NCBI RefSeq assembly: GCF_017916515.1
Contig: NZ_JAFMTA010000001.1
Location: 2,965,127 to 3,029,126 of the forward strand
Length of the DNA stretch: 64,000 nt
Direction of reading: 5' to 3'
Origin: Naasia sp. SYSU D00948
Lineage (GTDB): Bacteria > Actinomycetota > Actinomycetes > Actinomycetales > Microbacteriaceae
Shown here: one piece after another, positions 1-8,478 of the stretch
Layout: the number at the start of each line of letters is the position of its first letter
How positions within the stretch are numbered: the first letter of the stretch is position 1
Position numbers and translations under genes: made by a program
The notes under the pieces: model-generated
Told to the model about the DNA's origin: nothing
What the model saw: the letters and a program-made list of their open reading frames with translations, nothing else
The model's database searches: none

Positions 1-698
1 GGCTCGGACGACATCGCCTCGAGCCGGGCCATGAGGAACAGGAACGCGAACGGGAAGTAGCGCCACCCCTCGAAGGCGATCACCGTGAGCAGGGCGGTCG
101 GGACCGGCACCTCGGCTCCGAGGACCTCCCACACGGCGCGGGTCTGGGAGAGGAACGGGATTCCCTCGTTCCAGCCGAGGAACGTCCTGCCCGCCTCGTT
201 CACGATCCCGAACTCGGGGTTGAGCATCACCCGCCAGATGAAGGTGACGGCCACCACGGGGGCGACGTAGGGGAGGAGGAACGCGGCCCGGACGAGCGTC
301 CGCCCCCGGAACGGCTTGCGGACCGCGAGGGCCGCGATCAGGCCGAGCAGGATGGCGAAGACGACCGACCCGACGGTGTAGACGAGGGTGATCCAGAGGC
401 TGCTCCAGAGCGTGGAGGAGCCGAGGACCCGGGTGATGTTGTCGAGCGTCAGGTCCTCGAAGATGCCCTGGCGTCCGACGTTGATGAGGCGCAGGCGCTG
501 GAACGCGATGAGCACCGACCACAGCAGCGGGACCACGACCACCGCGAGGACGATGATGAACGTGGGGGAGACCAGCAGCAGTCCGGTGCGCGCGTCGCGG
601 CGGGTGAGGGTGCGCCGCCCGCTGCGCCGCGGCGGGACCAGCGGAGCGCCGCCTTCGGTGGTCGGGACGACGGGCTTGGTGCCTCCGGCGAGGGACAC
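1..698 (-). CDS. Sugar ABC transporter permease (MalF type), 3' end cut by window edge
   Basis: Inner-membrane permease of a CUT1-type carbohydrate importer. The start is the GTG at 696-698, preceded by a strong AGGAGG ribosome site. After a polar N-terminus of about 35 residues the protein enters hydrophobic segments (for example LLLVSPTFIIVLAVVVVPLL), then a typical permease core with AFLLPYVAPVVAVTFIWR and the downstream MLNPEFGIVNE stretch. About 232 residues are present; the EAA loop and C-terminus lie left of the window. It sits directly downstream of the solute-binding lipoprotein, separated by a perfect hairpin, so the two belong to one transport operon. The substrate is not readable from the sequence; the divergent genes suggest an oligosaccharide or glycoside. 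Confidence 0.88.
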   Translation of the reverse strand, partial: MSLAGGTKPVVPTTEGGAPLVPPRRSGRRTLTRRDARTGLLLVSPTFIIVLAVVVVPLLWSVLIAFQRLRLINVGRQGIFEDLTLDNITRVLGSSTLWSSLWITLVYTVGSVVFAILLGLIAALAVRKPFRGRTLVRAAFLLPYVAPVVAVTFIWRVMLNPEFGIVNEAGRTFLGWNEGIPFLSQTRAVWEVLGAEVPVPTALLTVIAFEGWRYFPFAFLFLMARLEAMSSE

Positions 699-720
699 GG
701 GAACCTCCTGACGAGCGGAG

Positions 721-748
721 GTGGGGTGCCGGTCGCCCGGCACCCCAC
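721..748 (-). terminator. Perfect hairpin between binding protein and permease (attenuator)
   Basis: A perfect 12-bp stem (721-732 with 737-748) and a 4-base loop lie between the stop of the binding-protein gene and the start of the permease gene. No long U tract follows. Such hairpins between a binding protein and its permease usually reduce downstream transcription or protect the upstream message, giving excess binding protein over membrane subunits. That role here is inference from position. Confidence 0.7.
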
Positions 749-753
749 GCGGA

Positions 754-2163
754 TCAGAGCCCGAGGTCCTCGCGGACCGTCTGCGCCTCGTCGGCGGCGC
801 GCTGGGCGGCGTCCTCGGCCGACAGCCCGGAGTTGAGCATGTCCGAGATGATCCTCGGCACGATGAGCTGACCGCTCACCGCTCCGGAGAGCTCGCCCTG
901 CCCCTGCGGCAGGCCCCAGCGGTCGAAGCCGTCCGGCGCCTCGGCGACGGCCTGCAGCACCTCCTCGGGGTAGATGGAGGACAGCACGGCCTTGGACGTG
1001 ACTCCCGCCTCGAGCGTCTGCCAGGCGTCCGCGTACTCGGTCGGGTTCTCCGCGTTCCCCGCCCGCACCGGCACCTTGCCCTCGGGAGCGATGGCGAGCC
1101 AGTCGACGTAGGAGTCGCTCATCATCCAGGTGACGAGGTCCTGCGTCTCCTGGGCGGCGCCGTCGAGGATGGCCCACGACACGATCTCGCCGTAGGAGGC
1201 GGGCTCCTCGCCGCTCGGACCCTGGATCGCGCTGACGATGCCGGTGTTCGCCGCCAGGAAGCCCGGGTCGGCCGCGCACTCGGGGCAGGTCGGAAGGGCG
1301 TCCTCGCGGAGGCCGGCGAGCTCGTCCAGGAGGAACGAGGACCAGACCACCATCGCGGCCCCACCCGAGAAGTAGGTCGCGCGAGTCGTGTCCACGTCCT
1401 GGTTGCCCGCGACCGAGTAGTTGCTCGCCACGTTGGCGTACCAGTCGAAAGTCTCGACGCACTCGTTGCTGCCCAGGGCGATCTCGCCGTCGCCGTCGGC
1501 CAGCTCGCAGCCGTTCGCGAGCGCGAAGTACTCGAAGGTCTGCTGGGTGAAGCCGTCGCCCGGGGCGGTGGCGATCGTGATGCCCGCCTGCCCGTCGGTG
1601 TTCAGCGCCTCGGCCGCCGCCTCGATCTGCTCGAAGGTCGTCGGCGCCTCGAGACCCGCCGCCTCGAAGAGGTCGGCCCGGTAGAAGAGCAGCTGCGCCC
1701 AGCCGTCACTCGGCACCGCGAGGGCGCCGTCCTCGTTGCTGACGAGCTCGAGAGCACGCTCGGAGAAGGTGTCCTCCCCGAGCTCCTCGATCACGGCCGC
1801 CGCGGCGTCCCGGTCGAGCAGCTCGTCCGTGGCGAACTGCTGGATCGAGTTGAGCGGCACCGCCGCGATCGCGTCCGGGAGCTCGCCCGAGCCCGCTGCG
1901 GAGGAGAGGACCGTGCTGAGCTGGTCCTCGGCGACGGCCTCCAGCTCGACCTCGATGCCGGTCTCCTCGGTGAAGGCCGCCATCATCTCCTCCTGCAGGG
2001 TGACGCGCTCGGCGACGTCCTCGATCGTCCAGATCGTCAGCGGGCCCCCGCCGCCACCACCGTCGTCCCCGCCGTCGCCGTCTCCGCCGCCGTCACCGGC
2101 ACAGCCCGCGAGAAGCAGGGCCGAGGTGACGCCGAGAACCACAATGCTGCGTCGTCTGCGCAT
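754..2163 (-). CDS. Extracellular solute-binding lipoprotein of sugar ABC transporter
   Basis: Family 1 solute-binding protein of 469 residues that captures a carbohydrate outside the membrane for the adjacent permease. The ATG at 2161-2163 begins MRRRRSIVV, followed by a hydrophobic stretch and the lipobox LLLAGC, so the mature protein is lipid-anchored at Cys20. A Gly/Asp-rich spacer follows, then PLTIWTIEDV, the normal start of the binding fold. Typical features include FTEETGIEVE near the N-terminus and the SGGAAMVVWSSF segment. The open frame extends far upstream of this ATG, but that part lacks any signal sequence and crosses the promoter region. Two Cys pairs (GCEL/NECV and a CPEC) could form disulfides. 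Confidence 0.9.
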   Translation of the reverse strand: MRRRRSIVVLGVTSALLLAGCAGDGGGDGDGGDDGGGGGGPLTIWTIEDVAERVTLQEEMMAAFTEETGIEVELEAVAEDQLSTVLSSAAGSGELPDAIAAVPLNSIQQFATDELLDRDAAAAVIEELGEDTFSERALELVSNEDGALAVPSDGWAQLLFYRADLFEAAGLEAPTTFEQIEAAAEALNTDGQAGITIATAPGDGFTQQTFEYFALANGCELADGDGEIALGSNECVETFDWYANVASNYSVAGNQDVDTTRATYFSGGAAMVVWSSFLLDELAGLREDALPTCPECAADPGFLAANTGIVSAIQGPSGEEPASYGEIVSWAILDGAAQETQDLVTWMMSDSYVDWLAIAPEGKVPVRAGNAENPTEYADAWQTLEAGVTSKAVLSSIYPEEVLQAVAEAPDGFDRWGLPQGQGELSGAVSGQLIVPRIISDMLNSGLSAEDAAQRAADEAQTVREDLGL

Positions 2164-2368
2164 TCGTCTCTTCTTTCGGTCGCAGGAACTGCTCTTGCCG
2201 CCCGCCGCCGTCGGCGGACACTTGCGCCGGATCACCGTTGATCGGATCCGCGAACCTGCGGCACATTGAACACCCACTAATGTCCGGCAACAAGGCCGAA
2301 CTGCCCGACGTGGCGCAATCGTGATAGTCGTGGCCTCGGTTCTTTCGTCCGGAACGCGAGCGGAATAT

Positions 2369-2397
2369 TGCGGGCGGTGCGCACCGGGCCTATCGTG
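2369..2397 (+). promoter_or_regulatory. Promoter for the dehydrogenase-isomerase-glycosidase genes
   Basis: TTGCGG (2369-2374) and TATCGT (2392-2397) are separated by exactly 17 bases, a sigma70-type arrangement, with the expected start about 28 bases before the ATG at 2432. The rest of the 268-base divergent region (2164-2431) also holds a GATCA-CCGT-TGATC dyad at 2230-2243 on the binding-protein side; its role is unknown. Confidence 0.5.
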
Positions 2398-2431
2398 AGC
2401 ACCAGTCCCGGTCCGAGCAGGGAGGGCGGCG

Positions 2432-3478
2432 ATGCCGACGGTCGTCACGGTCGCCGCTCCCCGGTCGGTGTCCCTCGTCGAGGAGGAGGACGGGCCGGTC
2501 GGGCCCGGCGAGGCGCGCATCCGGACGCTGTACTCCGGCATCTCGGCGGGCACGGAGCTCAGCACGTACCGCGGCACCAGCCCGCATCTCACGAAGGCCT
2601 GGGACGCCGACGCCCGCCTGTTCCGCGACGGAGGCGGCGACGAGCCTGCGTACCCGGTGCGGAACCTCGGGTACGAGGAGGTGGGCGAAGTCGTCGAGGT
2701 CGGCTCGGCGGACGCCGGCGTCGCGGTCGGCGACATCGTCTGGGGCACGTGGGGCCACCGCACCGCGGCCGTCCTGCCCGCCGCATCGGTCGCGGCGCGG
2801 CGGCTCGGCCCAGAGGCCGACCCGAGGATCGGCATGTTCTCCCACATCGGCGCCGTCGCGCTCAACGCGGTCCTCGACGCCGAGATCCGGGTGGGCGACA
2901 CCGTCGCCGTGTTCGGCCTCGGGGTCCCGGGTCAGCTCGTCGCTCAGCTCGCCCGACTCAACGGCGGCGAGGTGATCGCGGTCGACGGCATCCCGGCCAG
3001 GAGACGGCTCGCGGCGGACCTCGGCGCCGCCGTCACCCTCGATCCTGCGGACTCGCCGGCCGAGCGCATCCGCGAGCTGACGGCCGGCCGCGGCGCCGAC
3101 GTCGCGATCGAGATCTCGGGGAGCTACGCGGCGCTGCACGAAGCGATCCGGTCGGTCGCCTACAACTCCCGAGTCTGTGCGGCCGGGTTCTACCAGGGGC
3201 CGGGCGAGGGACTGCGGCTCGGGGAGGAGTTCCACCACAACCGCGTCCAGGTGATCTCGTCCCAGATCTCGGGCGTCGCACCCGGCCTCGGCCACCGCTG
3301 GGACCGCTACCGCCTCAACACCACCGTCCTCCGCCTCGCCGCGGACAACCGGCTGCGGGTCCTTCCCCTCATCTCCCATCAGCTGCCGTACACCGAGGCG
3401 GCTGAGGCGTTCCGCATGCTCGACGCCGACCCCCACCAGGTGCTGCAGCTGGTCCTCGACTTCCGGGAGGCGCCGTGA
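2432..3478 (+). CDS. MDR-superfamily dehydrogenase lacking the catalytic-zinc Cys
   Basis: Medium-chain dehydrogenase/reductase of 348 residues. The N-terminal GroES-like domain contains SGISAGTELS at residues 35-44 where zinc alcohol dehydrogenases have a GxCGTD motif, so the first catalytic zinc ligand is missing; this form is known from BchC-like 'bi-domain' oxidoreductases. The nucleotide-binding Rossmann motif is G162-L-G164-V-P-G167, and DGIPARRR follows the second strand, giving an Asp that normally selects NAD(H). The ATG is preceded by GGGAGGG. The stop overlaps the next gene's GTG (GTGA). Coexpression with an isomerase and a glycosidase suggests oxidation or reduction of a sugar or polyol; the substrate is unknown. 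Confidence 0.82.
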   Translation: MPTVVTVAAPRSVSLVEEEDGPVGPGEARIRTLYSGISAGTELSTYRGTSPHLTKAWDADARLFRDGGGDEPAYPVRNLGYEEVGEVVEVGSADAGVAVGDIVWGTWGHRTAAVLPAASVAARRLGPEADPRIGMFSHIGAVALNAVLDAEIRVGDTVAVFGLGVPGQLVAQLARLNGGEVIAVDGIPARRRLAADLGAAVTLDPADSPAERIRELTAGRGADVAIEISGSYAALHEAIRSVAYNSRVCAAGFYQGPGEGLRLGEEFHHNRVQVISSQISGVAPGLGHRWDRYRLNTTVLRLAADNRLRVLPLISHQLPYTEAAEAFRMLDADPHQVLQLVLDFREAP

Positions 3479-4275
3479 CGAACCCGATCTGCGTGCAGGA
3501 GCAGCAGCTCCGGGGCACCGACCTGCTCGAGAAGTGGGACGTCGCGCAGGAGTGGGGCTTCGACGGCATCGAGCTGCGCGGACGCGGCGAGGGCGCCTTC
3601 GCCACCCGGATGCCGGACCTGCTGCGCGCCGCCGCCGCCGGGGTCGTCATGCCGACGATCTGCGTCGAGATGTCGCACTTCCTCGGCGCGTTCGACCTCG
3701 ACCTCCGCCGGGACGCCATCCGGCAGATGAGCGACCAGCTGCGCGGCATCGGCGAGCTCGGCGGCCGCGGCGCCATGACGCCCGCCTCGTGGGGGATGTT
3801 CTCGCGGCGCCTTCCACCGTTCGAGCCTCCGCGCTCGCCCGAGGAGGACAGGGAGGTCCTCCTCGAGGGCCTGGCCGAGCTCGGCGAGGTCGCGGCGGCG
3901 GCCGGCGTGATGCTGTTCCTCGAGCCGCTGAACCGCTACGAGGACCACATGGTGAACACGCTCGCGGATGCGGCGTCCCTGATCCAGGAGCTCGGCATGC
4001 CGAGCGTGCGCATCGGCGCGGACACGTACCACATGAACATCGAGGAGGCGGACCCCGCCCGGTCCCTGCTCGAGGCGGGCGAGTACATCGGTCACGTGCA
4101 GGCGAGCGACTCCAACCGCCTCGAGCCGGGCGCGGGGCACGTCGACTGGGCCCTGGTGGGCTCGACGCTCCGCGCCATCGGCTACGACGGCCCGGTCGCC
4201 ATCGAGAGCCGTCTCTCCGGTCCGGCGGAGGAGGCGCTGCCCCGCGTCCCGCCGTTCCTCCGGCGGTACCTGTGA
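3475..4275 (+). CDS. Sugar phosphate isomerase/epimerase-like TIM barrel
   Basis: A 266-residue member of the xylose-isomerase-like AP-endonuclease-2 fold. Candidate metal ligands occur in the usual order: E in FLEPLNRYED, D and H in GADTYHMNIEE, H in GHVQASDSNR, and E in VAIESRL near the end. These proteins isomerise or epimerise ketoses or cyclitol-like sugars using a divalent metal. Translation begins at a GTG that overlaps the stop of the dehydrogenase, and the stop overlaps the GTG of the glycosidase, so the three genes are translationally coupled and probably act in one pathway. Exact substrate unknown. Confidence 0.83.
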   Translation: MTNPICVQEQQLRGTDLLEKWDVAQEWGFDGIELRGRGEGAFATRMPDLLRAAAAGVVMPTICVEMSHFLGAFDLDLRRDAIRQMSDQLRGIGELGGRGAMTPASWGMFSRRLPPFEPPRSPEEDREVLLEGLAELGEVAAAAGVMLFLEPLNRYEDHMVNTLADAASLIQELGMPSVRIGADTYHMNIEEADPARSLLEAGEYIGHVQASDSNRLEPGAGHVDWALVGSTLRAIGYDGPVAIESRLSGPAEEALPRVPPFLRRYL

Positions 4276-5546
4276 CCTCGGGCCTCGAGCCGGCCGCCAC
4301 CCGCGTGCTCGTCTCGAACTGGCGAGGCCGGTACACGGTGCCAGCGGGCGGGCTGTATCCGCATCAGTGGAGCTGGGACTCGGCGTTCATCGCGATCGGG
4401 CTGCGGCACCTGTCCCCGCGGCGGGCCCAGCAGGAGCTCGACTCGCTGTTCAGCGCCCAGTGGGCGGACGGCAGGCTCCCGCACATCGTCTTCAGCCCCA
4501 CCCGGAACGACTACTCGCCCGGGGCCTCCTTCTGGCGCAGCGGCGACGTCGCCGGCGCCCCGCCCGTGGCGACATCGGGTCTCATCCAGCCGGCGAATCA
4601 TGCGTGGGCGGCGCTGCTCGTGCACCAGGCGGACGAGCAGGAGTCCCGGCGGCGCCGGTTCCTCGATCGCGCCTATCCCAGCCTGGTCCGCTGGCACGAC
4701 TACCTCTCGACGCGGCGGAGCAGCCCCGACCGCCTGGCGGTCGTGCTCCACCCGTGGGAGAGCGGGACCGACAACAGCCCGCTCTGGGACGATCCGCTGT
4801 CCCGGGTCCGGGCGACGGTGACGGAGATCCCGCGCCCGGACCTCGAGCACGCCCCGTCCTCGGAGCGCCCCTCCAACGCGGAGTACGGGAAGTACCTCAC
4901 CATCGCGGCGGCGTATCGCGACACCGGCTACGACGACGCCGACGCCGGTCTGCTGTTCCGCGTCGAGGATCCGCTGTCGACGGCGCTCTGGGCGCGGTCC
5001 GAGTTCGCGCTCGCCGAGATCGCCGAGCAGGTGGGGGCGCCGGGGGAGCACCATCGGGATCGGGCCCGCGCCCTCACCATGGCTCTCGACGAGCTGTGGG
5101 ACGGCGAGCTGGGCTGCTACCTCGCGCGGGACCTCCGAACGGGCGAGCGCCAGCGGCACCGGACGGTGAACGGGCTGGCGCCCCTGCTGCTACCGGACCT
5201 TCCTCACGCGGATGAGCTCCTCGCGACACTGCGGAGCGGCTCCTTCGCGCTCGGACGCGCGGTCATGGTCCCGAGCGCGGACCTCACGGCGCCCACCTTC
5301 GACCGCTCCCGCTACTGGCGCGGGCCCTCCTGGTTCAACATCGCCTGGCTCCTCGCGATGGCGCTGCTGGAGCGGGGCGAGCGCGCCGCCGCCCGTGAGC
5401 TCGAGCGGCAGATGGGACGCCTCGCGGTCGCCAGCGGCTTCGCCGAGTACGTCGACCCGTGGACCGGCGAGCCCCGCGGGACCCTGAGCTTCAGCTGGAC
5501 CGCGGCCCTCGCCCTCGACCTCGAGCGCCGCTTCCGGGACCAGTGA
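4272..5546 (+). CDS. GH63/MGH1-type glycoside hydrolase
   Basis: A 424-residue (alpha/alpha)6-barrel glycosidase related to GH63 and mannosylglycerate hydrolase. Diagnostic segments are YPHQWSWDSAF near residues 29-39, the HPWESGTDNSPLWDD stretch near residue 160 and the RYWRGPSWFNIAWLL segment in the C-terminal half. The open frame continues upstream through the isomerase gene, but homology begins at the GTG at 4272, which overlaps the preceding TGA. Absence of a signal peptide puts the enzyme in the cytoplasm, where it would hydrolyse a disaccharide or glycoside brought in by the divergent ABC importer. It could act on glucosyl- or mannosyl-glycerate-like molecules, but this is not certain. 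Confidence 0.85.
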   Translation: MTSGLEPAATRVLVSNWRGRYTVPAGGLYPHQWSWDSAFIAIGLRHLSPRRAQQELDSLFSAQWADGRLPHIVFSPTRNDYSPGASFWRSGDVAGAPPVATSGLIQPANHAWAALLVHQADEQESRRRRFLDRAYPSLVRWHDYLSTRRSSPDRLAVVLHPWESGTDNSPLWDDPLSRVRATVTEIPRPDLEHAPSSERPSNAEYGKYLTIAAAYRDTGYDDADAGLLFRVEDPLSTALWARSEFALAEIAEQVGAPGEHHRDRARALTMALDELWDGELGCYLARDLRTGERQRHRTVNGLAPLLLPDLPHADELLATLRSGSFALGRAVMVPSADLTAPTFDRSRYWRGPSWFNIAWLLAMALLERGERAAARELERQMGRLAVASGFAEYVDPWTGEPRGTLSFSWTAALALDLERRFRDQ

Positions 5547-5548
5547 CC

Positions 5549-5563
5549 GGAGGCGATGCCTCC
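5549..5563. terminator. Short hairpin after the glycosidase gene
   Basis: GGAGGC-gat-GCCTCC directly follows the glycosidase stop codon, in the gap between two convergent genes. The stem is only 6 bp with no U tract, so terminator function is tentative. Confidence 0.35.
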
Positions 5564-5629
5564 CGGCAGGCGCGTCGCGGATGCGGGCATGGCCGAGCCC
5601 GAGGTGGCCGGCCGTAACGCCCCCGAGAG

Positions 5630-6100
5630 TCAGGACGAGCGCTCAGCCACGAACCTTCGCAGCGCCTCCTCGGCCGCCGCGTGGTCGAGACGGTCGTTCG
5701 GCTCACCGGACGTCGAGATCGTTGCGGCGAGCTCGCCGCGCACGAAGATCGGGATGCACCCGCCCCAGAACTTGTACCGGTCGTCGAGGCCGTCCGCCAC
5801 CGACGGATCGGCCTCCTTCTCAAGGCCTGCGAGCATCGAGCTGTGGCCGAAGTGCAGGGCCGTGAGCCGCTTGCCCGCCATTGTGTCGGCGTTGCCCTGC
5901 CCGGTGCTGCCGAACTGGGCGCGGAAGGCCAGCTCGTCCCCGATGTGGATGTCGACTGCGAGGTCGAGCTCCCACTCGCGGATGACGGCGATGGCGATCT
6001 CGCCGAGCCGCACCGAGTCGTCCCGGGTGAACTGCGGAAGGTCGACGGGCGGCTCGTTCTCGAGCTGGTCGATCGTGTAGGTCGGGTCGGGGCGCGCCAT
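5630..6100 (-). CDS. UPF0303 / heme-degrading-domain (HbpS/GlcG-like) protein
   Basis: A 156-residue protein of the UPF0303 group with the DUF336 (GlcG/HbpS-like) fold. Recognisable features are MAGKRLTALHFGHSS, followed by the DDRYKFWGGCIPIFV segment and the C-terminal helix DHAAAEEALRRF. No signal peptide. Members are described as heme-binding or heme-degrading-domain proteins, but biochemical function of UPF0303 is poorly established. Start ATG at 6098-6100 is preceded by an AGGAG-like site. It is monocistronic: a hairpin ends the gene upstream of it and the next gene converges. Confidence 0.8.
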   Translation of the reverse strand: MARPDPTYTIDQLENEPPVDLPQFTRDDSVRLGEIAIAVIREWELDLAVDIHIGDELAFRAQFGSTGQGNADTMAGKRLTALHFGHSSMLAGLEKEADPSVADGLDDRYKFWGGCIPIFVRGELAATISTSGEPNDRLDHAAAEEALRRFVAERSS

Positions 6101-6209
6101 CGGGACTCCTTCGCTCTCGGTCCGCCGGTGAGAAGCGCGGACAGCCTCACCCTACGGGCGCCGGCAGGAGGGGGGACACGGGTGCCTCCATCGGCTCGCG
6201 GGACGCCGA

Positions 6210-6241
6210 AGGGCCCCACCCGCCGCAGCGAGTGGGGCCCT
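6210..6241 (-). terminator. Terminator of the coiled-coil protein gene
   Basis: GGGCCCCAC (6211-6219) pairs perfectly with GTGGGGCCC (6232-6240), extended by one A-T pair, with a 12-base loop. It lies 18 bases past the stop codon at 6259 on the minus strand. Confidence 0.75.
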
Positions 6242-6258
6242 CCGACCGGGTGCCCGGG

Positions 6259-8304
6259 TCAGGCGAGGCAGCCGCCCAGCAGGACCTGGCTGTCGATGGC
6301 CGCGATCCTGTCGAGCACTGCCGCGTACTGCGTCTGCAGGCCCGCCACGACGGCCTTCTGGGCCGCGACCTGGTCGCGGTTGACCTTCTTCGCGCTCTCG
6401 AGAGTGCGGAGCGTCGCGCTGGCAGTGACGATCTGCGCGTCGATCTTCGAGAGGTCGGCCTTCGCAGTGGTCAGCGCGGCCTCCTTCTCGCTGATCTGCT
6501 GGTTGAGCGTGTTCAGCGAGGTCTGCAGCGGGGTCAGCTGGTTCTGCAGGGACAGGATCGTGTTCTCCGCCGAGGTGATCGCGGTGTTCAGCGACGCGAG
6601 CGTCGAGACGAGCTTGTTGACGTCGCCGTCGAGCCGGGTGACCTCGGCCGTCTGCTCGGTGACCGCGTTGTCCGCTGCGACCAGGTCGGCCTGAAGGCCC
6701 TGGAGCACGCTCTCGAGCTCGCCGAGCTCGCCCTTCTTGGTCACGATGTCGGCCTTCACGGCCTCGACGTTCTCGGTCAGGGACGGGAGGGAGGCCTCCA
6801 GCGCGGCGATCTCCGCCTTCTTCGCCTCCACTGCGGCGTTGGCGTCGGCTGCGGCCTGGTTCGCGATGCCCTGGACCCGCTTCGCCTCCGCGAGCGCCGC
6901 CGTGGCACTGACGAGCTGCTGGTTGGCCCCGGCGAGGCTGGTCTGGAGCGGCGCGAGCTGCTGCTGCAGGTTGCTGCTTTCCTGCTGCTTAGCGGAGAGC
7001 GCGGCGTTCAGCGTCGCGAGCTCGCCCTGGAGCTTCGTCAGGTCGCCGTTGAGGGCCGCGATGAGCGCGGTCTTCGTGGCGGCCTCCTTGGCCGCGGCGT
7101 CGATCTTGGCCCGGAGGGCGACGATCTGGTCCTGCAGCTCCTTCGCACGAGGCCCGCTGTTGTTCGCGAGCGCCTTGCGCTCGGCCTCGAGCTTGTCGAG
7201 CTGGGCCTGCAGTCCCGTCACATCGGTCGTCGGGGTGGCCTGGGCGGCGGCGATCTCCTTCTGCTTCGCCGCGATCTCCGCCTCCTTCGTCTTGATGTCC
7301 GCCTGGAGTCCGGCGATCTCGGTCTGGAGCGTCGGAAGCTTGGCCTGGATGTCGCTGATCTGCAGGGTCAGCGTCTGCACCGACTGCTGGGCGAGGCGCA
7401 GGTTCTCCTCCGCCTTGACCACGGCAGCGGTCGCGGCGGCCGCGTTCACGTCGGCCGTCTTCGCGGCGGTCTCGAGAGCGGGCAGGGCGGAGCGGGCGTC
7501 GGTGAGCTTGGTGCCCGCCGCCTCGAGGAGGTCCTGAGCGGTGGCGCCCTGGGCCAGGAGGTCTTCGAGCTCCTCGGTCGCGGCCTGGATCACCGCGATC
7601 TGCGCATTGACGGCGTTCTGTGCGGAGGTCGCGACTCCCGTGAGGTTCGTCAGCGTGCTCTTGGCGGCGGCGAGGTCCGCCTCCGCGGTCTTGAGGGTCG
7701 CCTCGACGCCGGTCCTCTGCTGGGTGAGTGCGGCGAGGGTCTTCTGCTCCGCATCCAGCTGGGTCTGCAGCGGCGCGATCTTGTTGACGAGCTCGGTGCG
7801 CTGGGTCTGCAGGGTGCCGAGCTCCGTCGTCGCAGAGGCGATGGCGGCCGTGAGGGTTGCCTTGTCCGCCTCCAGCTTCGTCAGGGACATCGTCACGGTG
7901 TCGATCTGACCCACGAGGGCCGCGTACTCGGAGTCGAGCCGGGCGATCTCGCTCTCGGCGGTCTTGATCTGCGCGGCCAGAGACTCCTGCGTGGTCACGA
8001 GGGCGGCGCGCTCGGTCTGGAGCTTCGCGATCAGCTCGGCGTTCTGCTTCGCGGCGGCCTTGAGCAGGTTGGGCTGCACGTTGCCGCGGTGCGAGAGCTG
8101 GTTCACGACACCGTTGCAGATGCCGGTCGTCGTGGTCGAGGCGGTCGCGGACGCGGGTCCGGCGAAGATCAGCATGCCGGCGACGACACTGGGCAGGACG
8201 ATCCCGGCGGCCAGGCGGCGGGCGTTGCGGGAGGCGGGGCGGACGGAGCGCTTCGGGGTAGCAGCGGTCTCGTCGGAGCCAGCCGTCTTCCGGAATGCGA
8301 GCAT
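6259..8304 (-). CDS. Secreted long coiled-coil protein with two terminal cysteines
   Basis: A 681-residue exported protein made almost entirely of coiled coil. The ATG at 8302-8304 (MLAFRKTAGS) follows an AAAGG site; a basic Arg-rich stretch, a hydrophobic core (IVLPSVVAGMLIF) and an Ala-X-Ala site (ASATA) form a signal peptide. The remaining roughly 610 residues are heptad-like Leu/Ala/Gln/Lys/Glu repeats such as LQTQLDAEQKTL, broken once by the ATPTTDVTG stretch near the middle. The mature chain has exactly two cysteines, one just after the signal peptide (GICNGV) and one three residues from the end (GGCLA), and contains no Phe or Trp. This suggests a rod with disulfides at its two ends, perhaps a wall or periplasm-like spacer; the function is unknown. 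Confidence 0.82.
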   Translation of the reverse strand: MLAFRKTAGSDETAATPKRSVRPASRNARRLAAGIVLPSVVAGMLIFAGPASATASTTTTGICNGVVNQLSHRGNVQPNLLKAAAKQNAELIAKLQTERAALVTTQESLAAQIKTAESEIARLDSEYAALVGQIDTVTMSLTKLEADKATLTAAIASATTELGTLQTQRTELVNKIAPLQTQLDAEQKTLAALTQQRTGVEATLKTAEADLAAAKSTLTNLTGVATSAQNAVNAQIAVIQAATEELEDLLAQGATAQDLLEAAGTKLTDARSALPALETAAKTADVNAAAATAAVVKAEENLRLAQQSVQTLTLQISDIQAKLPTLQTEIAGLQADIKTKEAEIAAKQKEIAAAQATPTTDVTGLQAQLDKLEAERKALANNSGPRAKELQDQIVALRAKIDAAAKEAATKTALIAALNGDLTKLQGELATLNAALSAKQQESSNLQQQLAPLQTSLAGANQQLVSATAALAEAKRVQGIANQAAADANAAVEAKKAEIAALEASLPSLTENVEAVKADIVTKKGELGELESVLQGLQADLVAADNAVTEQTAEVTRLDGDVNKLVSTLASLNTAITSAENTILSLQNQLTPLQTSLNTLNQQISEKEAALTTAKADLSKIDAQIVTASATLRTLESAKKVNRDQVAAQKAVVAGLQTQYAAVLDRIAAIDSQVLLGGCLA

Positions 8305-8370
8305 GTGATGGAGCCTTTCGGGTTCGGGTTCTTCGTCATGGGGCCGGATCGTGTCCGGCGACGTCATTGA

Positions 8371-8397
8371 CGATAAGTTCCCGCACCCCGCTTATCG
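8371..8397. promoter_or_regulatory. Inverted repeat upstream of the coiled-coil gene
   Basis: CGATAAG (8371-8377) and CTTATCG (8391-8397) are perfect inverted copies separated by 13 bases, about 70 bases upstream of the coiled-coil start codon. The AT-rich arms stand out in this GC-rich DNA and lie where a promoter or operator is expected. Which protein binds is unknown. Confidence 0.45.
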
Positions 8398-8425
8398 GCT
8401 CGCCCGTTTAGGCCCTTGAACCGGT

Positions 8426-8443
8426 CGTTCAGCCATCTGAACG
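8426..8443 (-). terminator. Hairpin after the small membrane protein gene
   Basis: CGTTCAG-CCAT-CTGAACG forms a perfect 7-bp stem 36 bases past the stop at 8479. It separates the small membrane protein from the coiled-coil gene promoter. It could equally be an operator. Confidence 0.4.
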
Positions 8444-8478
8444 GTCGGCGTTCAGGGCGCGCAGCGCCGCCTCCCGGA

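Noticed and set aside
6232-8370. Long open frame of 712 codons on the plus strand opposite the coiled-coil gene.
   Set aside because: It has no recognisable domain, is Leu/Arg-rich as antisense shadows are, and the minus strand has a signal peptide, ribosome site and heptads.
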